Positions 1 through 8,768 of a stretch of DNA of 64,000 bases are shown in pieces. A program made the position numbers and the translations under genes. The DNA comes from Rhodococcus antarcticus (GTDB taxonomy: Bacteria > Actinomycetota > Actinomycetes > Mycobacteriales > Mycobacteriaceae): positions 2,852,001 to 2,916,000 of the forward strand of contig NZ_CP110615.1 in NCBI RefSeq assembly GCF_026153295.1. Reading direction: 5' to 3'. Position 1 is the stretch's first letter, and each line of letters opens with the position of its first letter. Below the pieces are notes generated by a model. The model made no database searches. It was not told the DNA's origin and saw only the letters and a program-made list of their open reading frames with translations.

Positions 1-317
1 GTCGACACGGCGTGCAGGTGCCAGTCGAAGCGGTCGTGGCGCACCAGCTGCGGCAGGGCCCGGGCCTGCTCGAGGAGCCGGTTGCTGAGCTCGGCAGCGC
101 GGTCGCGGTCGCTGGTCAGCAGCTCGTGCAGCACGGGCCGCAGGGTGCGCACGGACTCCAGCTCGGCGAGGTCACCGTCGTGGCGTCCGGTGAAGCCGTG
201 CTCGTCGAACCACACGTCGAGCTCGGCCACCGTGCTCAGCGTGTCCGGCTCCAGCGCGCTGTTGGCCAGGAACACGGCTGACTGCAGCGACACCTCGGTG
301 TCATGAGTGAAGACCAT
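1..317 (-). CDS. CGNR zinc-finger/ABATE-domain protein, N-terminal part
   Basis: The minus strand stays open from an ATG at 317 to the window edge (105 codons). The product begins MVFTHDTEV, continues with SLQSAVFLANSALEPDTLS and later has a TGRHDGDLAEL stretch. This is the N-terminal stress-response (ABATE, formerly DUF1470) domain of CGNR proteins, predicted DNA-binding regulators of about 190 residues. The C-terminal CGNR zinc finger would lie beyond the left edge. A TAAGGT box at 324-329 ends 6 bases before the ATG, so the transcript is probably leaderless. The gene diverges from the EamA exporter and shares its promoter, so control of that exporter or of itself is plausible but inferred. 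Confidence 0.8.
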   Translation of the reverse strand, partial: MVFTHDTEVSLQSAVFLANSALEPDTLSTVAELDVWFDEHGFTGRHDGDLAELESVRTLRPVLHELLTSDRDRAAELSNRLLEQARALPQLVRHDRFDWHLHAVS

Positions 318-318
318 G

Positions 319-348
319 TTGACACCTTACATCGGGCCCCGCTACCGT
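319..348. promoter_or_regulatory. overlapping divergent promoters of the CGNR gene and the EamA exporter
   Basis: Forward: TTGACA (319-324), an 18-base spacer and TACCGT (343-348), 8 bases before the EamA ATG. Reverse: TAAGGT (329-324) 6 bases before the CGNR ATG at 317, with a GTGACG -35-like element at 352-347. The forward -35 lies on the reverse -10, so the two polymerases cannot bind at once. Both transcripts would lack a Shine-Dalgarno site. Confidence 0.6.
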
Positions 349-356
349 CACGACCC

Positions 357-1325
357 ATGACCAGTCTTGCCCATGACACCGTGGCCGCCGCGCCCCGCTC
401 CCGGCTGGCCGGCGGGCTCGGCCTCGCCGTCGTCTCCGCCGCGTCCTTCGGCGCGTCGGGCGCCCTGGCCCGGGGGTTGCTGGACACGGGGTGGAGCGCC
501 GGTGCGGCCGTCGGCGTCCGGGTGGGCATCGCGGCGCTGGTGGTCGCCCCGTTCGGCGCGCTCGCCCTGCACGGCCGGTGGCACCTGCTGCGGCGCAACG
601 CCGGGCTCGTCGTCCTCTACGGCCTCCTCGCCGTGGCCGGGGCCCAGTTCTGCTACTTCTCGGCCGTCTCCACGATGCAGGTGGGCCCGGCGCTGCTCAT
701 CGAGTACACGGCGCCGGCCGCGGTGGTGCTGTGGCTCTGGCTGCGCCAGGGGCAGCGCCCCGGGCCGGTGACGCTGGTCGGCGCGGCACTGGCCGCCGCG
801 GGCCTGGTGCTGGTGCTCGACCTGCTCTCGGACACCGAGCTGAGCACCGCGGGCGTGCTGTGGGCCCTGGCCGCGATGGTGGGGGCGTCGGCGTACTTCC
901 TCATCTCCGCCGACGAGAGCAACGGGCTGCCGCCGCTCGCCCTGGCCGGCGGCGGGCTGGTGGTGGGAGCGGTGGTGCTCGGTGGGCTCGGGCTGGTGGG
1001 CCTGCTGCCGATGACGGCCTCCACCCGCCCCACCACCTACGGCGGCACGAGCGTGCCGTGGTGGGTGCCGCTGCTCGCGCTCGGCGTGGTCACCGCCGCG
1101 CTGGCGTACACCACCGGCATCGCGGCCGGTCGACGCCTCGGCTCCCGGCTCGCGTCGTTCGTCGCGCTGCTCGAGGTGCTCGCGGGGGTGGGCTTCGCCT
1201 GGCTGCTGCTCGACGAGCTCCCGCGGCCGGTGCAGCTGGCCGGTGGGGTGCTCATCCTGGCCGGGGTGGTGGCCGTCAAGCTGGGCGAGCGCACCGTGGT
1301 GCGGGTGGAGCCGACCCCCGCCTGA
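357..1325 (+). CDS. EamA-family (DMT) inner-membrane exporter
   Basis: A 322-residue membrane protein with about ten hydrophobic helices arranged as two EamA halves, typical of the drug/metabolite transporter superfamily (RhtA-type exporters of threonine/homoserine and similar metabolites). The first half contains the SFGASGALARGLLDTGWS stretch; the second half ends with an ELPRPVQLAGGVLILAGV motif characteristic of these repeats. An upstream in-frame ATG at 303 was rejected because it would run into the divergent CGNR gene and the promoter; the ATG at 357 follows a good -10 box. Substrate cannot be read from the sequence. It ends 19 bases before the convergent MFS gene. Confidence 0.85.
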   Translation: MTSLAHDTVAAAPRSRLAGGLGLAVVSAASFGASGALARGLLDTGWSAGAAVGVRVGIAALVVAPFGALALHGRWHLLRRNAGLVVLYGLLAVAGAQFCYFSAVSTMQVGPALLIEYTAPAAVVLWLWLRQGQRPGPVTLVGAALAAAGLVLVLDLLSDTELSTAGVLWALAAMVGASAYFLISADESNGLPPLALAGGGLVVGAVVLGGLGLVGLLPMTASTRPTTYGGTSVPWWVPLLALGVVTAALAYTTGIAAGRRLGSRLASFVALLEVLAGVGFAWLLLDELPRPVQLAGGVLILAGVVAVKLGERTVVRVEPTPA

Positions 1326-1344
1326 AGACCGGGCCCGCCGGGGG

Positions 1345-2604
1345 TCAACCGCCCGCGCGCGACACCACCCGGTAGCGGACGAACGCGGGCATGGCCAGGG
1401 CGGCGACGACGACCCCGACGACCACGAGCACCCCGCCCCCCGCCGCGGCCGCCGTCGTGCCCACCAGCGCGGCGGACGCCCCGTGCGTGACGTCGCCCAG
1501 GCGGGGCCCTCCGGCGACCACCACGGTGAACACGCCCTGCAGCCGCCCGCGGACGTCGTCGTTGGCGGCCTGCAGCAGGATCGTCGAGCGGTACACCGCC
1601 GACACCGTGTCGGCCGCGCCGCCCACCGCGAGGAACGCCACCGCGAGCCACAGCACCCCGGCCCCGGCGGCCAGGCCGAAGCCGACCATGCACAGCCCCC
1701 AGACGGCGATCGCGACGACGACGGCCACCCCCTGGCGCGCCACCCCGGGCAGTCGTCCGGAGAACACGCCGCCGGCCAGCGCGCCGATCCCGATGCCCGC
1801 GAACAGCAGCCCGAGCACGGTGCCGCCGTCCTCCGGCGCCCCGAAGCTCTGCACCGCCATCTCCGGGAACAGCGCCCGGGGCATGCCCGCGACCATGGCG
1901 ATGACGTCGACGACGAACGAGGCGAGCAGCACCGTGTGACCGGCCAGGTAGCGGAACCCGTCCAGCACCTCCCGCAGGCCGGCCTTGCGCCCGAGCACCG
2001 TCGGGGGCAGGGCCGGCAGCCGCAGCACCGCGTGCAGCGTGGCCAGCAGGAGCACGGTGTCCACCAGGTAGAGGGTCGACAGGCTGGTGAAGCCGAGCGC
2101 GACCCCGGCCAGCACGGGCCCCACGATGGCGCCGAGCTGGAACACGCTCATGTTCAGCGCGTTCGCCGCGGCGACCTGGTCGAAGGGCAGCAGCCGCGGG
2201 ATGATCGCGCTGCGGGTGGGCTGGTTGATGCCGAAGAAGGCCGTCTGCACCGCCAGCAGCACCAGCACCAGCCACACGTTGTCCACCCCCGCGACGGCCT
2301 GCGCCCAGAACGCCAGCGAGGTCACCCCGATGCCGACCGTGCTGACGAGCAGCAGCGTGCGGCGGTCGACCGCGTCGGCCAGCGCACCGCCCCACAGCCC
2401 GAACACGATGAGCGGCACCAGGGCGAAGACGCCCGTCAGGCCGACGTAGGCGGAGGAGCGGGTCAGGGAGTACACCTGCAGCGGCACCGCGACCACGGTG
2501 AGCTGCGCCCCGATGACGGTGACGATCCCGGCCACCCAGAGCCGGCGGTAGGCCGGCGTCTGCAGGGGGGTGGTGTCGGCCAGCAGGGAGCGCAGGTGCC
2601 TCAT
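1345..2604 (-). CDS. MFS transporter, EntS-like
   Basis: A 419-residue major facilitator with 12 predicted helices. The N-terminal half has the cytoplasmic loop GLWGGALADAVDRRTLL, a form of the MFS motif A (GxxxDRxxRR) found in the EntS/MFS_3 exporters, followed by FFGINQPTRSAIIPRLLP, another EntS-type signature. The function is therefore probably efflux of a small molecule such as a siderophore or drug; substrate unknown. The ATG at 2604 overlaps the stop of an upstream 10-residue minicistron (ATGA), and through a second minicistron it is linked to pdxH, so its translation is likely coupled to pdxH. Confidence 0.85.
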   Translation of the reverse strand: MRHLRSLLADTTPLQTPAYRRLWVAGIVTVIGAQLTVVAVPLQVYSLTRSSAYVGLTGVFALVPLIVFGLWGGALADAVDRRTLLLVSTVGIGVTSLAFWAQAVAGVDNVWLVLVLLAVQTAFFGINQPTRSAIIPRLLPFDQVAAANALNMSVFQLGAIVGPVLAGVALGFTSLSTLYLVDTVLLLATLHAVLRLPALPPTVLGRKAGLREVLDGFRYLAGHTVLLASFVVDVIAMVAGMPRALFPEMAVQSFGAPEDGGTVLGLLFAGIGIGALAGGVFSGRLPGVARQGVAVVVAIAVWGLCMVGFGLAAGAGVLWLAVAFLAVGGAADTVSAVYRSTILLQAANDDVRGRLQGVFTVVVAGGPRLGDVTHGASAALVGTTAAAAGGGVLVVVGVVVAALAMPAFVRYRVVSRAGG

Positions 2605-2633
2605 GGTTGCCGTCGGGCGCGGAGCCCGCTCAT
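2601..2633 (-). CDS. 10-residue minicistron 2 (MSGLRARRQP)
   Basis: ATG at 2633, ten codons and TGA at 2601-2603. Its start overlaps the stop of minicistron 1 and its stop overlaps the ATG of the MFS gene, both as ATGA. It is encoded by the second copy of a 29-bp tandem repeat. No Shine-Dalgarno sequence precedes it, so initiation would depend on termination of the upstream frame. Whether the peptide itself matters is unknown; its role may simply be to carry ribosomes onward. Confidence 0.4.
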   Translation of the reverse strand: MSGLRARRQP

Positions 2634-2668
2634 GGTTGCCGTCGGGCGCGGAGCCCGCTCATGGTTGC
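2602..2668. repeat. 29-bp tandem repeat at the pdxH/MFS junction
   Basis: Two identical 29-base copies (2602-2630 and 2631-2659) begin CATGGTTGCCGTCGGG and are followed by a 9-base partial copy (2660-2668) that enters the end of pdxH. Each copy carries a stop-start TCAT (ATGA on the minus strand). Confidence 0.95.
2630..2662 (-). CDS. 10-residue minicistron 1 (MSGLRARRQP)
   Basis: ATG at 2662 overlaps the pdxH stop (TGA 2659-2661) as ATGA. Ten codons later the TGA at 2630-2632 overlaps the start of minicistron 2. The peptide is identical to that of minicistron 2 because both come from perfect 29-bp repeat copies. The repeat length equals 11 codons minus the 4-base overlap, so each duplication automatically restores a coupled start. 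Confidence 0.4.
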   Translation of the reverse strand: MSGLRARRQP

Positions 2669-3348
2669 AGGCGTTCGAGCACCCACTCGCGCGTCGCCGG
2701 GTTCAGGCGGAAGCGGAGCCGGTCGTGCATCCGGTTGTCCCGGCCCTGCCAGAACTCCACCGACTGCGGACGGATGCGGGTGCCACCCCAGTGCGCCGGC
2801 ACCGGGATCAGCTCCACGTCGGCGTAGCGGCGGGTGACGAGGTCGAGGGCGTCGTCCAGCGCCTGGCGGGAGGACACGGTGGAGGACTGCGCCGAGGCCC
2901 ACGCGCCGAGCTGGCTGCCCCGCGGACGGCCGGCCCAGTAGGCGGCGGTCTCCTCCGTCGACGTCCGCTCGGTGGCCCCGCGCACGTGCACCTGCCGCTG
3001 CATCGCCACCCACGGGAAGGTGGCGCTGGCGTAGCGGGTGTCGCGCAGGTCGTGCGCCTTGGCCGAGGTGTGGTTGGAGTAGAAGACGATCCCGCGGGCG
3101 TCGAGGCCCTTGCAGAGCACCGTCCGGCTGGACGCGCGGCCGGCGGTGTCGGAGGTGGCCAGCACCATCGCGTTCGGCTCGACCGTGCCGGCGGCGGTGG
3201 CCTCGGTGAGCCAGCGCGCCAGCTGCTCGTGCCAGGTGGCAGCGACCGTCGACTCGTCCAGGTGGCCCGCCCGGTAGGCCACCCGCATGGACGCGAGGTC
3301 CGGGGCTCGCTGGGCGTCCTCGCCTGTCCCCTGCTGCGTTCCGGCCAC
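2659..3348 (-). CDS. pdxH: pyridoxamine 5'-phosphate oxidase
   Basis: A 229-residue FMN enzyme that oxidises pyridoxamine/pyridoxine 5'-phosphate to pyridoxal 5'-phosphate, the last step of vitamin B6 salvage. The body matches the family throughout: PNAMVLATSD and SRTVLCKGLDARG near the FMN site, YSNHTSAKAHDL, ASATFPW, RPRGSQLGAWAS, VEFWQGRDNRMHDR and the conserved C-terminal ERLQP. The GTG at 3348 gives a slightly extended N-terminus; an internal ATG at 3288 (MRVAYR) is an alternative start. It is followed by two minicistrons and an MFS gene in overlapping frames, and is divergent from citrate synthase. PLP made here is needed by SerC, encoded nearby, though no regulatory link is visible. 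Confidence 0.95.
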   Translation of the reverse strand: MAGTQQGTGEDAQRAPDLASMRVAYRAGHLDESTVAATWHEQLARWLTEATAAGTVEPNAMVLATSDTAGRASSRTVLCKGLDARGIVFYSNHTSAKAHDLRDTRYASATFPWVAMQRQVHVRGATERTSTEETAAYWAGRPRGSQLGAWASAQSSTVSSRQALDDALDLVTRRYADVELIPVPAHWGGTRIRPQSVEFWQGRDNRMHDRLRFRLNPATREWVLERLQP

Positions 3349-3546
3349 GCCAGGAGGCTACCCGCGAGCGGCCGTGGTGCTCGCGGGGCGGCCGGCCACG
3401 TTGCACAGGCGTGCACGCCCGGTGCAGGCTGACCCCGAACGTGCAGCGCAGCACGGGTGACGACGACCTCCACCCCTCGCGGCTGCGCGCGCACGACCAG
3501 CGCGGAGACACCCGTGCTGCGCGCCGACGAGGAGGACCTGAGCACC
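3349..3546. promoter_or_regulatory. pdxH/citA divergent intergenic region with phased TGCA motifs
   Basis: Contains four TGCA tetramers at 3402-3405, 3412-3415, 3423-3426 and 3442-3445, spaced 10, 11 and 19 bases, i.e. on one DNA face. This could be a multi-site operator for citA or pdxH. A run AGGAGG at 3530-3535 lies 11 bases before the GTG at 3547 and favours that citA start. Confidence 0.35.
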
Positions 3547-5900
<2,354 letters not shown>

Positions 5901-5918
5901 GTCCGCCCGTTCCCGAAC

Positions 5919-5981
5919 CGCCAAGTGCGGGCTTCTGGTCATCATTCGGCCCCTGGTAACGCCAGAAGCCCGCACTTGGCG
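5919..5981. repeat. long inverted repeat between serC and sepH
   Basis: Left arm GCCAAGTGCGGGCTTCTGG (5920-5938) pairs perfectly with 5962-5980; one more C-G pair extends it to 5919/5981. The loop is 23 bases. It starts 19 bases after the serC stop, so it could end serC transcription, but no U-tract follows. A dispersed intergenic palindrome is the alternative. Confidence 0.85.
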
Positions 5982-6071
5982 TCTGGGTGCCGCAGCGTGT
6001 CCGTCCCCCCACGGCTCACAGGTGAATTACAGTGGTGTCGTTCGGTACGCGAGGGTCACTGGGAGGTCACC

Positions 6072-6923
6072 GTGCGGGCACTTCGAGTCATCGGTCTCGA
6101 CGCCGACGGGCGCTCCGTGGTCTGCGAGGACGTCGAGCGCGGCCAGCAGTACCGGCTGCCTGCCGACGAGCAGCTGCGGGCCGCCGCCCGGGGTGACCTG
6201 ACCCGCCTGGGGCAGATCGAGATCGAGCTGGAGGCGCAGCTGCGCCCCAAGGACATCCAGGCCCGCATCCGGGCCGGCGCCACGGTCGAGCAGGTGGCCG
6301 CCGCGGCCGGCATCCCCGCCCAGCGCGTCGAGCGCTACGCCCACCCCGTGCTCCTCGAGCGCTCCCGAGCGGCCGAGATCGCCCAGGGCGGGCACCCGCT
6401 GCGCGCGGACGGCCCCGCGCTGGAGACGCTGCTCCAGGTGGTCACCCAGGCGTTCGCCGTGCGGGGGCAGGACCTCGACCACGCCCGCTGGGACGCCTGG
6501 CGCGGCGAGGACGGCCGCTGGGTGGTGCAGCTGCTGTGGCGCACCGGGCGCAGCGACAACCGCGCGCACTGGCGCTTCCAGCCCGGTGCCCACGGTGGCA
6601 CCATCACCGCCCTGGACGACCACGCCACCGAGCTCGTCGACCCCGACCCCACGCGACCGCTGCGCACCGTCGCGCCCGTGACCCAGCTGACGGCCGCACC
6701 CGAGCAGGCGGAGCTGGTCGTCGAGGCCGAGCCGGCCCCCGAACCCGTCGCCGAACCCGTCGCCGAGGCCGAGGTCGAGGTCCCCCTCGACGAGCCCGCC
6801 GACGCGCAGCCCGCCCACGAGCCCGCCGCCGCGCAGGGCCCGCAGCACCGCACGCCCAAGGGTCGCCCGAGCATGCCGTCCTGGGAGGACGTGCTGCTCG
6901 GGGTGCGCAGCCAGCGCGGCTGA
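6072..6923 (+). CDS. sepH: SepH, septation protein (DUF3071)
   Basis: Cell-division protein known in Streptomyces and mycobacteria to bind FtsZ and stimulate its assembly. The 283-residue product starts VRALRVIGLDADGRSVVCED; the DUF3071 region spans roughly residues 1-165 and contains a helix-turn-helix-like segment (KDIQARIRAGATVEQVAAAAGIP). It is followed by WRGEDGRWVVQLLWRTGRSDNRAHW. The C-terminal third is acidic and rich in Pro/Glu/Ala, ending in the conserved GRPSMPSWEDVLLG motif. GTG 6072 has a strong Shine-Dalgarno (GGGAGGT) and a TACAGT box at 6028-6033, so unlike most genes here it has a leader. Corresponds to Rv0883c. Confidence 0.92.
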   Translation: MRALRVIGLDADGRSVVCEDVERGQQYRLPADEQLRAAARGDLTRLGQIEIELEAQLRPKDIQARIRAGATVEQVAAAAGIPAQRVERYAHPVLLERSRAAEIAQGGHPLRADGPALETLLQVVTQAFAVRGQDLDHARWDAWRGEDGRWVVQLLWRTGRSDNRAHWRFQPGAHGGTITALDDHATELVDPDPTRPLRTVAPVTQLTAAPEQAELVVEAEPAPEPVAEPVAEAEVEVPLDEPADAQPAHEPAAAQGPQHRTPKGRPSMPSWEDVLLGVRSQRG

Positions 6924-6992
6924 CCCCACCGCTGCGCCGGGGGCGAAAACCGGCTGCTCTCGTCGGGGCGAGAAGTTAGCCTGAGCAACAGC

Positions 6993-8768
6993 ATGAGCAC
7001 CGTCGACTCCCCCACCCCGCGCTCCACCCTGGCCTCCCTGCGGCGCCTGGGTCCCTACGTGCGCCAGGTGCGCCGCCCGATGGCCTGGTCCGCCCTGGCT
7101 GCGCTGGGTGCCTCCGGCGCCGGACTGGTCATCCCGCTCGTCACCCAGCGCGTGGTCGACTCGATCACCCGGGGCGGCGGGCTGCGCGCGCTCGTGCCGC
7201 TGCTGGCCCTGGCCCTGGTCGTCGGGCTCGCCGAGGCCGGGCTGATCCTGGTGCGGCGCCGGGTGATCGCCCGGCCCACGGCGACGCTCGAGAAGACCAT
7301 GCGCGATGACCTCTACGCGCACCTGCAGCGGCTGCCCGTCGCTTTCCACGACCGCTGGCAGGGCGGGCAGCTGCTCTCCCGCGCGGTCTCCGACCTCACC
7401 ACGATCAGGCTGTTCCTCGCCTTCGGCGCGATCTTCATGGTCGTCAACGCCCTCACCGTGCTGCTCGGCGCGGTGGTGCTCGTGGTGCTGTGGCCGCCGT
7501 TCGGTCTCGTCGCCGTGGGTCTCGTGGTGCCGATGGTGTTCCTGTCCAGCCTGTTCGAGGGCCGCTACAAGACCGTCGCCCGGCTCTCGCAGGACCAGGT
7601 GGGTGACCTCGCCACCCGGGTCGAGGAGTCGGTCCTGGGGGTGCGGGTGATCAAGGCGTTCGGCCGGGGCCCCGGCTTCACCGCCCGCTTCGCCGCCGAG
7701 TCGGCCGCCCTGCGCCGCACCGAGATCACCAAGGTCAAGATCCTGGCCGTGCTGTGGGCCGCCATCATCGCGCTGCCGGAGATCGCGATCGGCGCCACGC
7801 TGCTGATCGGGGGCATCGGGGTCGGCCAGGGCCACCTCAGCCTCGGTGCGCTCGTCGCCGCCGTCACCACGGTCGTCTACCTGCAGTGGCCGATCGACTC
7901 GCTCGGGTGGCTGCTCGCGGAGGCCAACAAGACCGCCTCGGCGTCCGACCGCTACTGGGAGGTGCGCGACGCCGCCAGCACCATCACCGAGCCGACCCGG
8001 CCGAGGCCGCTGCCCACCCCCGTGCGGGGGGCGCTGAGCCTGCGGGACGTCCACTTCACCTACCCGGACGCCACCGAGCCCGTGCTGCGCGGCATCGACC
8101 TCGAGATCGCGCCCGGGGAGACGGTCGCGCTGGTGGGGCTCACCGGCAGCGGCAAGACCACGCTCACCACCCTGGTTCCCCGGCTGTTCGACGTCACCGG
8201 CGGAGCCGTCCTGCTCGACGGCGTGGACGTCCGCGAGCTGTCCACCAGCGTCCTGCGCGCCCACGTGGCCACCGCGTTCGAGGATCCGGTGCTGTTCTCG
8301 GCCAGCGTGCGCGAGAACGTGGCGCTCGGTCCGGGCGAGGTCACCGACGCCCAGGTCCGCGAGGCCCTCGAGGTCGCGCACTGCTGGGAGTTCGTCCAGG
8401 AGCTGCCGTGGGGCGTGGACACCCGCATCGGCGAGCAGGGGCTGAGCCTGTCCGGCGGCCAGCGCCAGCGCCTCGCCCTGGCCCGGGCCGTGCTGGGCCG
8501 ACCGGACGTGCTGGTGCTCGACGACCCGCTCTCCGCGCTGGACGTGCACACCGAGGCCGAGGTCGAGCGGGCGCTGCAGCAGGTGCTCGCCGGCGTCACC
8601 TCCCTCGTCGTCGCCCACCGCCCCTCCACCGTCGCGCTGGCCGACCGGGTGGCGCTGCTCCAGGACGGCCGCATCACCGCCGTGGGCACGCACAGCGAGC
8701 TGCTGGCCACCTCCGCCGCCTACCGGCACGTCATCGCCAGCGACACCTCCGAGCTGAGCCGCACGTGA
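6993..8768 (+). CDS. ABC exporter half-transporter, degenerate ATP-site subunit
   Basis: 591 residues: six-helix transmembrane domain (about 1-320) and a C-terminal nucleotide-binding domain. Walker A is GLTGSGKT, signature LSGGQ, H-loop AHRPSTV. The Walker B reads VLVLDDP: the catalytic glutamate is an aspartate, and the Q-loop (AFEDPVLFS) has Glu for Gln. These are hallmarks of the non-hydrolysing site of heterodimeric exporters such as TM287/288 or BmrCD. The stop overlaps the GTG of the second half-transporter (GTGA), so the two are made together. A TAGCCT box lies 10 bases before the ATG. Likely efflux of lipids, drugs or peptides; substrate unknown. Confidence 0.9.
   Translation: MSTVDSPTPRSTLASLRRLGPYVRQVRRPMAWSALAALGASGAGLVIPLVTQRVVDSITRGGGLRALVPLLALALVVGLAEAGLILVRRRVIARPTATLEKTMRDDLYAHLQRLPVAFHDRWQGGQLLSRAVSDLTTIRLFLAFGAIFMVVNALTVLLGAVVLVVLWPPFGLVAVGLVVPMVFLSSLFEGRYKTVARLSQDQVGDLATRVEESVLGVRVIKAFGRGPGFTARFAAESAALRRTEITKVKILAVLWAAIIALPEIAIGATLLIGGIGVGQGHLSLGALVAAVTTVVYLQWPIDSLGWLLAEANKTASASDRYWEVRDAASTITEPTRPRPLPTPVRGALSLRDVHFTYPDATEPVLRGIDLEIAPGETVALVGLTGSGKTTLTTLVPRLFDVTGGAVLLDGVDVRELSTSVLRAHVATAFEDPVLFSASVRENVALGPGEVTDAQVREALEVAHCWEFVQELPWGVDTRIGEQGLSLSGGQRQRLALARAVLGRPDVLVLDDPLSALDVHTEAEVERALQQVLAGVTSLVVAHRPSTVALADRVALLQDGRITAVGTHSELLATSAAYRHVIASDTSELSRT

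Noticed and set aside
3457-3546. N-terminal extension of citrate synthase from GTG 3457
   Set aside because: Adds 30 unconserved residues; the GTG at 3547 has AGGAGG upstream and gives the family length.
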